Positions 1 to 5,187 of a DNA stretch of 5,515 nucleotides are shown here, in pieces; position 1 is the stretch's first letter, and each line of letters begins with the position of its first letter. Under the pieces are notes generated by a model. It was not told the origin of the DNA and made no database searches. It worked only from the letters and a program-made list of their open reading frames with translations. Position numbers and translations under genes: made by a program. The stretch comes from an uncultured bacterium (GTDB lineage: Bacteria > Actinomycetota > Coriobacteriia > Coriobacteriales > Coriobacteriaceae), in assembly GCA_905215225.1 (NCBI GenBank), contig CAJMPM010000114.1, positions 1 to 5,515 on the forward strand, read 5' to 3'.

Positions 1-264
1 TACGCCTCCATCCACGAGGACTTCATGCGCGGCAAAATCACCCTCATCGGCTGCCCGAAGCTCGACGCGGTCGATTACAGCCAGAAGCTCGCCGCGATTT
101 TCGCGCAGAACGATGTTCGCAGCGTGACGCTTCTTCGCATGGAGGTTCCCTGCTGCGGGGGACTCGAATTTGCTGCGAAGAAGGCCATCGCCGAAAGCGG
201 CAAGGAGCTTTCTCTTCGCGTGGTGACGATCTCGATCGAGGGCGAAATTCTCGAGGACGCTTGA
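1..264 (+). CDS. 4Fe-4S-type iron-sulfur protein, C-terminal part (5' end outside window)
   Basis: The frame is open from base 1 and ends at TGA 262-264, giving 87 residues of a longer protein. The visible part contains the pattern F-M-R-G-K-x-T-L-I-G-C-P-K-L-D near its start and M-E-V-P-C-C-G-G-L-E in the middle. Both are typical of the C-terminal region of a family of roughly 200-300-residue proteins whose N-terminus carries a 4Fe-4S ferredoxin-like domain. The family is usually annotated as '4Fe-4S binding protein' and often lies near other redox or stress genes. The single Cys (about residue 18) and the CC pair (about residues 54-55) may bind a metal, but this is inference. The ferredoxin motif itself would lie upstream and cannot be seen. 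The stop codon overlaps a possible -35 box for the next transcription unit. Family assignment is fairly sure; the specific function is unknown. Confidence 0.8.
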   Translation, partial: YASIHEDFMRGKITLIGCPKLDAVDYSQKLAAIFAQNDVRSVTLLRMEVPCCGGLEFAAKKAIAESGKELSLRVVTISIEGEILEDA

Positions 265-288
265 TTTTCATGACAAATATGCTAGAAT
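261..288 (+). promoter_or_regulatory. Putative promoter with extended -10 for the thiN-derived frame
   Basis: TTGATT (261-266) is a plausible -35 box. After a 16-nt spacer comes TAGAAT (283-288), preceded by TG at 280-281, which makes an extended -10 (TGnTAGAAT). Transcription would start near 295, just before the hairpin at 300-322. The -35 overlaps the stop codon of the upstream gene. The match is good by eye but untested. Confidence 0.55.
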
Positions 289-299
289 AAACCCACCTT

Positions 300-330
300 G
301 GGACTGCTTTCCGGGCAGTCCCTGTTTCTT
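300..330 (+). terminator. 8-bp GC hairpin followed by a T-rich stretch; terminator or 5' leader hairpin
   Basis: GGGACTGC (300-307) pairs perfectly with GCAGTCCC (315-322) around a 7-nt loop, and TGTTTCTT (323-330) follows. As read from the upstream iron-sulfur gene this is a plausible intrinsic terminator. If the promoter at 261-288 is real, the same hairpin would sit about 5 nt into the new transcript and about 8 nt before the SD at 331-337, so it could act as an attenuator or as a stabilising 5' hairpin. Confidence 0.6.
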
Positions 331-337
331 AGGGAGG
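331..337 (+). promoter_or_regulatory. Strong Shine-Dalgarno without a normal start codon after it
   Basis: AGGGAGG is a near-perfect SD. Counting 4 nt downstream in the thiN reading frame, the codon at 342-344 is AAG, where ATG would be expected; it is followed by AAA AAG or similar Lys codons. The next ATG (353-355) is out of frame and stops after ten codons, at TGA 383-385. This SD therefore marks the original start of thiN but no longer has a canonical start codon. Confidence 0.6.
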
Positions 338-341
338 CGCT

Positions 342-506
342 AAGAAAAAGCTATGCGCGATCAACTCCGGCGGAGAGCCCGATGATCTGACCGGTATTCA
401 CGAGGCAGATTTTATCATCGCCTGCGACCGGGGCTATGCCTACGCAAAAGAAGCCGGTATCCGCCCCGACCTTCTCGTGGGCGATTTTGATTCGTATAAA
501 GGAGAG
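342..506 (+). pseudogene. thiN: Thiamine pyrophosphokinase, N-terminal fragment (about 55 codons), start codon lost
   Basis: Translation in the frame of 342 gives a stretch with C-A-I-N-S-G-G-E-P-D-D at 354-386, then I-I-A-C-D-R-G-Y-A-Y-A at 414-446, then G-I-R-P-D-L-L-V-G-D-F-D-S at 456-494. This series (nucleotide-binding start, 'A-D-G-G/RG' aspartate, then P-D-x-x-V-G-D-F-D-S) is diagnostic of the N-terminal catalytic domain of bacterial thiamine pyrophosphokinase, which makes thiamine diphosphate from thiamine and ATP in the cytosol. A normal enzyme has about 210 residues; here the similarity ends near Y-K-G-E at 495-506. The following D-D-T-D motif region and the C-terminal thiamine-binding domain are absent, so this piece cannot be active as TPK. 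The codon at the expected start is AAG. The frame has no stop at the join and runs directly into the lyase segment. Identity of the fragment is quite sure; whether the fusion is biological is not. Confidence 0.75.
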
Positions 507-1217
507 CGCGACAAGCGCGTTCCCGTGCTCGCCGGCATCATCGACATGGAGACCATGCGCGTGGTCGACCAGGCCAAGCGCGCCAAGGGCGTCGGCGTCG
601 ACGCGCGGGTCGCCACCGCCCCGTTCTACGCCCTGGGCGGCGAGACCGAGGTCGAGCGCCACTTCCGCATCCTCAAGGAGAACACCACCCTCGAACTGTG
701 GGCCTACGACATCCCCGTGTGCGTCCACACCAAGCTCCCCTGGAAGCTCCTTGCCAAGCTCGGTGCCGAGGGCGTTCTGGCCGGCGTCAAGGATTCCTCG
801 GGTGATGACATCTCGTTCCGCTACCTCGTTCAGGAGAACGAGAAGAACGGCCATCCGATGAGCATCCTCACCGGTCACGAGGTTGTTGTCGACGGCGCCT
901 ACCTCGGTGGCGCCGACGGTTCCGTCCCGGGCCTCGCCAACGTTGAGCCCGAGGGCTACGTTCGTCAGTGGAAGGCCGCTCAGGCTGGTGACTGGGCTAC
1001 CGTCAAGGCCGAGCAGGATCGCCTCAATGAGATTTCGCACATCTGGGATGTCACCTCGGGCGTCCAGGGCTATGCCGGTGGCGTCGGCGCCTTCAAGACC
1101 GCTATGAACCTCATGGGCATCTTCGACAGCCCGACCATGCCGCGCCCGGTGAAGGCTATGACCGGCGAGAACGTCGAGGCGATTAAGAAGGTCCTCCAGG
1201 ACAACGGTCTCCTGTAA
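477..1217 (+). CDS. DapA/NanA-family lyase, N-terminally truncated and fused to a thiN fragment
   Basis: From about 507 the frame encodes the C-terminal ~236 residues of a class I pyruvate-dependent aldolase/lyase, probably the N-acetylneuraminate lyase (Neu5Ac to ManNAc plus pyruvate) given the nanK and nanE that follow. The R-V-P-V-L-A-G strand at 516-536 matches the segment near residue 70 of full-length members (about 300 residues). The conserved Tyr of Y-D-I-P-V is at 705-707 and the Schiff-base Lys of G-V-K-D-S-S-G-D at 789-791. They are 28 residues apart, the same spacing as in E. coli DapA and NanA. The C-terminal end, L-Q-D-N-G-L-L, is also typical. The N-terminal ~70 residues, including the G-(S/T)-T-G-E pyruvate-binding motif and the first barrel strands, are replaced by thiN sequence, so activity is doubtful. 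The first in-frame start of normal type is GTG 477, which has no SD and lies inside the thiN motif; ATG 546 is an alternative without SD. The residue pattern after Y-D-I-P lacks the Arg of true DapA, which argues against lysine synthesis. Confidence 0.75.
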   Translation: MGDFDSYKGERDKRVPVLAGIIDMETMRVVDQAKRAKGVGVDARVATAPFYALGGETEVERHFRILKENTTLELWAYDIPVCVHTKLPWKLLAKLGAEGVLAGVKDSSGDDISFRYLVQENEKNGHPMSILTGHEVVVDGAYLGGADGSVPGLANVEPEGYVRQWKAAQAGDWATVKAEQDRLNEISHIWDVTSGVQGYAGGVGAFKTAMNLMGIFDSPTMPRPVKAMTGENVEAIKKVLQDNGLL

Positions 1218-1249
1218 AGCTTCCCCAGGCTCCCTATCTTGGGGCTCAT

Positions 1250-1290
1250 GTGGCCGGGCGTGACCCTTTTGGTCAACGCCCGACCACTTT
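1250..1290 (+). terminator. 15-bp interrupted stem-loop 33 nt after the lyase stop codon
   Basis: Bases 1250-1265 pair with 1271-1287 around the loop CTTTT. There are four outer pairs (GTGG/CCAC), one C-A mismatch, seven pairs (CGGGCGT/ACGCCCG), one bulged A at 1275, and four inner pairs (GACC/GGTC). Only TTT follows, so it is a weak intrinsic terminator at best. It could instead be an RNA processing or mRNA stability element between the lyase and the kinase. The rest of the 1218-1388 gap shows no promoter that I can defend. Confidence 0.55.
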
Positions 1291-1370
1291 CACCCCAACC
1301 TCGGGCACCTGGGAAACCTTTACCAAGTTGCGGCGATAACACCGCCTTCATTTCCTGTAGTTGTTTTTTA

Positions 1371-1388
1371 TCTCCTAAGGAGAGCGAC
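1371..1388 (+). promoter_or_regulatory. Shine-Dalgarno of nanK, inside a small 5-bp hairpin
   Basis: TAAGGAG (1376-1382) is a strong SD with a 6-nt spacer to ATG 1389, and it decides the start of nanK. TCTCC (1371-1375) can pair with GGAGA (1379-1383) across a 3-nt loop and would mask part of the SD. The stem is short and may not matter. Confidence 0.7.
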
Positions 1389-2354
1389 ATGGAGAACAAG
1401 TACGTCTGCTCTGTCGATATCGGCGGAACTAAGATCGCGACTGCCATCATGGAGTACCCGGCTGACGGCAGCGTGCCCCATCCTGTTTTTGAGGCCGAGG
1501 TTCCTACCGAGGCCCAGGAGGGCGGCGAGGCCGTCTTCCAGCGTATCGAGGCGTCCATCAAGGCTGCTCTTGAGGCGAATCCCGATGTCGAGGTCCTTGG
1601 CGTCGGTATCGGTGCCGCCGGCGGCGTCGATCCCATGACGGGCGCCATCGCGTATGCCAATGAGATTATGCCCGGCTGGTCCGGCGTTCAGTTGGGGCCG
1701 CGTCTGCGCGAGGACCTCGGCCTTCCCGTTGCCGTTGTAGGCGACGTGCAGGCTCATGCTCTGGGCGAGGCCCATTGGGGCGTCGGCAAGGGCAAGTTCT
1801 CTGTCTTGTGTTTGGGCATCGGTACGGGCATCGGCGGCGCATATGTCGAGAACGGCCGCGTGATGCAGGGCTTCCATGGCGCTGCCGGCCATATGGGCCA
1901 CATCGAGTGCTCGGCTGCCGCCGGCATTCCCTGCGCCTGCGGGCGTTCCGGCCATCTGGAGTCGGTCGCTTCCGGAACATCAATCGGGCGCATGTACGAT
2001 GAGCGTTTTGGCCGCGTCGACCCCAGCCGTCCTTCGGTCGGCCGTGACGTGAACGACCTGTGCCGCGCAGGCGACGCAAAGGCGACCGAGGTCATTCATG
2101 ACGCCGGCTTTGCGCTGGGCGCCAGCCTGGGCTCGCTCGCTAACATCCTGGACCCTGAGGTCATCGTGCTTTCGGGCGGCGTGATTCACCAAGGTCCCGA
2201 TTGGCGTTCACAGACGTGGAAGGACTCGGTGCACGAGGGCTATGCCAGCCAGGCACTCGACCCGCTTCAGGACACGCCGATCCTCATCGGCTCTCTGGAG
2301 GGCGACGCGCCGCTCATCGGTGCTGCTGAGCATCTTCTTGCTTCGTTAAAGTAA
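1389..2354 (+). CDS. nanK: ROK-family sugar kinase, probable N-acetylmannosamine kinase
   Basis: The 321-residue product has the size and motif order of ROK kinases. The ATP phosphate-binding motif D-I-G-G-T-K is at residues 10-15. The catalytic Asp is D119, in G-D-V-Q-A-H-A-L-G-E. The G-T-G-I-G-G loop is at 145-150. The sugar and zinc region has G-H-M-G-H with H168 and H171, then C182-x-C184-G and G-H189-L-E. A C-terminal adenosine-binding stretch includes I-V-L-S-G-G-V. ROK enzymes phosphorylate hexoses or N-acetylhexosamines in the cytosol. Position between a NanA-like lyase and NanE points to ManNAc to ManNAc-6-P, but a glucokinase or GlcNAc kinase cannot be excluded from sequence alone. 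Two positions differ from the textbook ROK consensus: His replaces the Glu of G-E-I-G-H, and His189 replaces the third zinc Cys. The start at ATG 1389 is chosen for its SD; the open frame extends upstream to 1239 but that part is intergenic. Likely co-transcribed with nanE. Confidence 0.85.
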   Translation: MENKYVCSVDIGGTKIATAIMEYPADGSVPHPVFEAEVPTEAQEGGEAVFQRIEASIKAALEANPDVEVLGVGIGAAGGVDPMTGAIAYANEIMPGWSGVQLGPRLREDLGLPVAVVGDVQAHALGEAHWGVGKGKFSVLCLGIGTGIGGAYVENGRVMQGFHGAAGHMGHIECSAAAGIPCACGRSGHLESVASGTSIGRMYDERFGRVDPSRPSVGRDVNDLCRAGDAKATEVIHDAGFALGASLGSLANILDPEVIVLSGGVIHQGPDWRSQTWKDSVHEGYASQALDPLQDTPILIGSLEGDAPLIGAAEHLLASLK

Positions 2355-2370
2355 ACGTATCTGCTGTAGG

Positions 2371-2406
2371 AGCCTCCCGAGACAACACGCCTCGGGAGGC
2401 TGTTCT
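2371..2406 (+). terminator. 11-bp perfect hairpin between nanK and nanE
   Basis: AGCCTCCCGAG (2371-2381) pairs without mismatch with CTCGGGAGGCT (2391-2401) around a 9-nt loop. The downstream TGTTCTG is a poor U-tract, so full termination is unlikely. The stem ends 8 nt before the AAAGG SD (2410-2414) of nanE. It may reduce read-through, protect the nanE message or tune nanE translation. Confidence 0.6.
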
Positions 2407-2424
2407 GAGAAAGGTTGCAGCCTT

Positions 2425-3111
2425 ATGACCGTCGATCCTTTGATTCAATCCCTGAAGGGCAAGCTCGTCGTGAGCGTTCAGGCGTATATGGGCGAGCCGC
2501 TTCGTACGCCCGAGACCATGGCTCAAATGTCTCGCGCTTGCGAGCTCGGCGGCGCTGCCGCCATTCGCTGCCAGGGCCTTGCCGACATTGCCGCCATTAA
2601 GGGTCGCTGTGAGGTTCCCGTCATCGGCCTGTGGAAGGATGGGCACGAGGGCGTTTACATCACGCCGACGCTGCGTCACGCTCGCGCCTGCGTTGCTGCC
2701 GGTGCCGATATCGTGGCGATTGACGCCACCGATCGTCCGCGCCCCGATGGCAAGACGGTCGAGGATACCTTCCGTCCGCTGCACGAGGAGGGTGTGCTCC
2801 TGATGGCGGATTGTGCCACCATCGAGGATATTCGCCGTGCTGTTGATATGGGCTTTGACCTGGTATCCACCACGCTTTCTCACGGTGTCGCCGCCATCGA
2901 CTGCACCATGGCCGATGGCCCCGATCTGCCGCTCCTGCGTCAGGCGACCGAGGAATTCCCCGGCCTTCCCATCATTTGCGAGGGTCGCGTACATACGCCC
3001 GAAGAGGCTCGCGCTGCAATCGACGCCGGCGCGTGGGCCGTTGTCGTCGGCACCGCCATTACGCACCCTACGAGTATTACTAGTTGGTTCAAGGCTGCGC
3101 TTGAGGCGTAA
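2425..3111 (+). CDS. nanE: N-acetylmannosamine-6-phosphate 2-epimerase
   Basis: The 228-residue product matches the NanE TIM-barrel family in length and motifs. NanE converts ManNAc-6-P to GlcNAc-6-P in the cytosol, the step that brings sialic acid carbon into amino-sugar metabolism. Near the N-terminus L-V-V-S-V-Q-A-Y-x-G-E-P-L matches the family's V-S-C-Q-A-L-P-G-E-P-L, keeping the active-site Gln. A-I-R-C-Q-G corresponds to the usual G-I-R-A-N-G. The proposed catalytic Lys is K71 in V-I-G-L-W-K, followed by V-Y-I-T-P-T. I-D-A-T-D-R-P-R-P-D-G carries the conserved Asp and Arg, and E186 in C-E-G-R is the second catalytic residue. The loop after K71 (D-G-H-E-G) is shorter than the common R-D-Y-P-D-S-E. 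The SD AAAGG lies 10 nt before ATG 2425. It ends the nan gene block: a good terminator follows at 3163. Confidence 0.94.
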   Translation: MTVDPLIQSLKGKLVVSVQAYMGEPLRTPETMAQMSRACELGGAAAIRCQGLADIAAIKGRCEVPVIGLWKDGHEGVYITPTLRHARACVAAGADIVAIDATDRPRPDGKTVEDTFRPLHEEGVLLMADCATIEDIRRAVDMGFDLVSTTLSHGVAAIDCTMADGPDLPLLRQATEEFPGLPIICEGRVHTPEEARAAIDAGAWAVVVGTAITHPTSITSWFKAALEA

Positions 3112-3138
3112 GACGGGCCTCGTATCCGCTTGGGGCGG

Positions 3139-3144
3139 TATACT
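3139..3144 (+). promoter_or_regulatory. Possible -10 box for rapZ-whiA
   Basis: TATACT is a near-consensus -10 and would place the transcript start near 3151. I see no convincing -35 at the proper distance and no TG extension, so the promoter call is weak. It fits the need for a promoter downstream of nanE. Confidence 0.35.
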
Positions 3145-3162
3145 CAATAAAGGCAATTGATC

Positions 3163-3199
3163 GCGCGGGAGCCGCTGGCCGGGTCCCGCGCTTATTTTA
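3163..3199 (+). terminator. Intrinsic terminator after nanE, overlapping the rapZ leader
   Basis: GCGCGGGA (3163-3170) pairs with TCCCGCGC (3184-3191), followed by TTATTTTA (3192-3199). This is the most typical intrinsic terminator in the window and should end the nan transcript. The rapZ SD, TAGGAGG (3198-3204), overlaps its U-tract, so if transcription starts at about 3151 the same hairpin is in the rapZ 5' UTR. Confidence 0.75.
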
Positions 3200-3209
3200 G
3201 GAGGCACAC

Positions 3210-4130
3210 ATGCAAAAGGGAGATGCCATGGATGCGGCGGAGCGCTCGGACCGTATCCCCGATATCGTTATCATCACCGGAATGTCCGGCTCGGGCCGAA
3301 CGCAAGCCATGCATGTGTTTGAGGACATGGGCTATTTTTGTATCGACAACCTGCCCCCACGCCTGATTGCCCAGCTTGCTGAGCTCGTTGGCATCAATAC
3401 AGGCGTGGGCAGGCACCTTGCCGTCACCTGTGACCTTCGTAGCCAGGGCTTATTCGATGAACTGCTCGATGCTGTTGCCGCACTGGAAGAGCGCGAGATG
3501 AGCTGCGACATCGTGTTTCTCGAGGCGTCTGACGAGGTGCTGATTCGCCGGTATAGCGAAAACCGTCGCCGCCATCCCATTGCAAAGCCGGGGGAGACCA
3601 CGGCCGATGCTATTCAGCGTGAACGTCTGCAGCTGAAGGGCGTTCGCGATCGAGCGGATATGATTATCGACACGAGCCGCTTGCGCACTTCTGCCTTGCG
3701 CAACAAGCTGCGCATGGCTTTTTCCGAGCTGTCCGACCAGCAGCTTATGGATGTCCACGTGTTCTCGTTTGGTTTTAAGCACGGCATGCCCGTCGAGGCG
3801 GACATCATGATCGATGTTCGCTTCTTGCCCAATCCTTTCTACGATCCCGAGATGCGCTCCATGACCGGTCTCGATAAGAAGGTCTCCGATTTTGTCTTGG
3901 ACCACCCCAAGACCCAGGAGTTCTGGAAGGCCTGGACCCAGCTGCTCGATACGGTCATGCCGGGTTATATCGCAGAGGGCAAGCCGCAGCTTTCCATTGC
4001 CATCGGCTGCACGGGCGGACAGCACCGTAGCGTCGCCATTGCCGAGGCCACGGCCCGCTACCTGGAGGGTGCTCAGTATCATGTGAGCATCTCCCATCGT
4101 GACCTGTCGCGTGCCAACACGAAGGCATAG
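3210..4130 (+). CDS. rapZ: RapZ/YvcJ-family nucleotide-binding regulator
   Basis: The 306-residue product has the two-domain layout of RapZ. The N-terminal P-loop domain carries G-M-S-G-S-G-R-T at residues 24-31, then M-G-Y-F-C-I-D-N-L-P-P. The C-terminal domain has S-F-G-F-K-H-G, D-V-R-F-L-P-N-P-F, and G-C-T-G-G-Q-H-R-S-V at residues 266-275. Family members bind and hydrolyse nucleotides. In E. coli RapZ is also an RNA adaptor that senses glucosamine-6-phosphate and controls decay of the sRNA GlmZ; the role in actinobacteria is less clear. The usual Walker A Lys is Arg here, which I recall as common in actinobacterial homologues. The start ATG 3210 is supported by SD TAGGAGG with a 5-nt spacer; ATG 3228 is a weaker alternative. 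It lies 6 nt upstream of whiA, consistent with one operon. Confidence 0.95.
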   Translation: MQKGDAMDAAERSDRIPDIVIITGMSGSGRTQAMHVFEDMGYFCIDNLPPRLIAQLAELVGINTGVGRHLAVTCDLRSQGLFDELLDAVAALEEREMSCDIVFLEASDEVLIRRYSENRRRHPIAKPGETTADAIQRERLQLKGVRDRADMIIDTSRLRTSALRNKLRMAFSELSDQQLMDVHVFSFGFKHGMPVEADIMIDVRFLPNPFYDPEMRSMTGLDKKVSDFVLDHPKTQEFWKAWTQLLDTVMPGYIAEGKPQLSIAIGCTGGQHRSVAIAEATARYLEGAQYHVSISHRDLSRANTKA

Positions 4131-4136
4131 GTTTAC

Positions 4137-5066
4137 ATGTCGTTTACCGCTGAGGTGCGTGACGAGCTTGCGCGCTGCGAACCAGAATGCGAATACTGCG
4201 ATTTGTCGACGCTTGCTGCGCTCACGCGTGTGAGCGGCACGCTTTCGTTGGCGGGCTCGGGACGGTACCGCTTGACGGTCGCGACCGAGACGGGTGCTGT
4301 GGCGCGCACGATGATTGCGCTGACGCATCGCATTCTTAAGCTCAAGACCGAATTCACGGTTCGTAAGTCGGTCCTGCACAAGGTGCGAAACTACCTCATC
4401 ACCTTGCCCGATCAGCCCGATTTGGATAAGGCTCTGGTGCTGCTGGGCATTCTCGACCGTAGGGGAGGGCTCGTCGCGGGTGTGCCGCGCCACATCGTTG
4501 CCCGTCCTTGCTGCAGGCTCGCCTATATTCGCGGTGCGCTGATTGCCGGAGGCTTTGTTGCCGACCCGCGTGGCGATTTTCATTTGGAGATCGCGGTTCA
4601 GGGCGAGGAGTATGCAAAGGGACTTTGCGATCTTCTGGAGCAGATTGGAGTTCACGCCCGCGTCAATGCGCGTCGCGGCTCGTATGCCGTGTACATCAAG
4701 AGTGCCGAGGAGATTAAACGTCTGTTACAGCTGATTGGCGCCAAGCGCAGCGTTGCCGAGATTGAAGAGGCCCGCGCAGTCAAGCTGGTGAAGAACGACG
4801 TGAATCGTCGCGTGAACGCAGAGCTTGCCAACCAGACCAGAAGTGCCGGTGCCGCCCAACATCAGCTTGCGCTCATCGACGAGCTTGATCGGCGCGGTTT
4901 GCGTGAAACGCTGCCGGACGCTCTGGCAGTCTTTTGTGACTTACGCGAGCGTTACCCCGATCTCTCGCTGCGAGATTTGGGGGAAATGGCCGACCCTCCT
5001 TTGTCGAAGTCGGCCTTGTATCACCGCGTTTTGCGCCTTGAAAAGCTCATTGAAGCAAACAGGTAG
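4137..5066 (+). CDS. whiA: WhiA-type DNA-binding regulator
   Basis: The 309-residue product matches WhiA in length and layout. An N-terminal domain begins with S-F-T-A-E-V-R-D-E-L. A degenerate LAGLIDADG homing-endonuclease-like domain includes R-L-A-Y-I-R-G-A-L-I-A-G-G-F at about residues 127-140, with H-L-E-I soon after. The C-terminal helix-turn-helix domain, about 225-305, includes L-S-L-R-D-L-G-E-M and K-S-A-L-Y-H-R-V-L-R-L-E-K-L. WhiA controls sporulation septation in Streptomyces together with WhiB and affects cell division and chromosome segregation in Bacillus; it acts on DNA, with no nuclease activity shown. The start ATG 4137 is 6 nt after the rapZ stop and has only a weak AGG upstream, which suggests translational coupling. 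The common neighbour yvcK is missing between the two genes. No clear terminator follows. Confidence 0.95.
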   Translation: MSFTAEVRDELARCEPECEYCDLSTLAALTRVSGTLSLAGSGRYRLTVATETGAVARTMIALTHRILKLKTEFTVRKSVLHKVRNYLITLPDQPDLDKALVLLGILDRRGGLVAGVPRHIVARPCCRLAYIRGALIAGGFVADPRGDFHLEIAVQGEEYAKGLCDLLEQIGVHARVNARRGSYAVYIKSAEEIKRLLQLIGAKRSVAEIEEARAVKLVKNDVNRRVNAELANQTRSAGAAQHQLALIDELDRRGLRETLPDALAVFCDLRERYPDLSLRDLGEMADPPLSKSALYHRVLRLEKLIEANR

Positions 5067-5111
5067 TTTGAAGTAACGACTTATATATGGATTTAGCTGC
5101 TATTTTAGTAT

Positions 5112-5125
5112 TTAAAACGTTTTAA
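5112..5125 (+). promoter_or_regulatory. 14-bp perfect palindrome upstream of gap, possible operator
   Basis: TTAAAACGTTTTAA reads the same on both strands. It sits in the AT-rich region between whiA and gap, about 57 nt before the candidate -10. It has no T-tract typical of a terminator and could bind a dimeric regulator. AT-rich sequence makes chance palindromes more likely. Confidence 0.35.
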
Positions 5126-5141
5126 CGTAAATTTGATTTTC

Positions 5142-5187
5142 AATTTCGAGCATTCTCGTGAAATTCAAGTCAAAAAAAAGGTATATT
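5142..5187 (+). promoter_or_regulatory. Candidate gap promoter with an inverted repeat over the -35 region
   Basis: TATATT (5182-5187) is a good -10. GTGAAA (5158-5163) is a moderate -35 at 18-nt spacing. The start would be near 5194, giving a leader of about 66 nt. AATTTCGAG (5142-5150) and the sequence CTC..GAAATT (5155-5165) form an inverted repeat with a 4-nt centre and 2 extra bases. It overlaps the -35, the right place for a repressor site. The A-run at 5172-5179 may help by bending the DNA. Confidence 0.5.

Noticed and set aside
353..385. Ten-codon leader peptide starting at ATG 353
   Set aside because: The SD is too far (15 nt) and the peptide has no codon run typical of attenuation; it is better explained as out-of-frame thiN sequence.
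436..861. Second + strand frame inside the chimera, read as a possible frameshifted gene
   Set aside because: Its translation is Ser/Pro/Arg-rich without motifs, while the other frame carries the conserved Tyr and Lys at the right spacing.
351..1040. 229-codon open frame on the - strand opposite the chimera
   Set aside because: It mirrors the lyase codons, is Gly/Val/Ala-rich in translation and matches no family I know.
1239..1388. Upstream extension of the ROK kinase reading frame
   Set aside because: The added 50 residues are not ROK-like, cover a stem-loop, and the strong SD is at 1376-1382 before ATG 1389.
2314..3207. 297-codon open frame on the - strand opposite nanE
   Set aside because: It is a shadow of the nanE codon pattern, with low-complexity translation and no known motif.
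3450..4655. 401-codon open frame on the - strand across rapZ and whiA
   Set aside because: It lies opposite two clear conserved genes, has no recognisable domain and no SD; long antisense frames are common in GC-rich DNA.
5112..5125. Palindrome read as the whiA terminator
   Set aside because: It is AT-rich with no loop and no T-tract after it, so it would form a poor terminator; an operator is the better guess.
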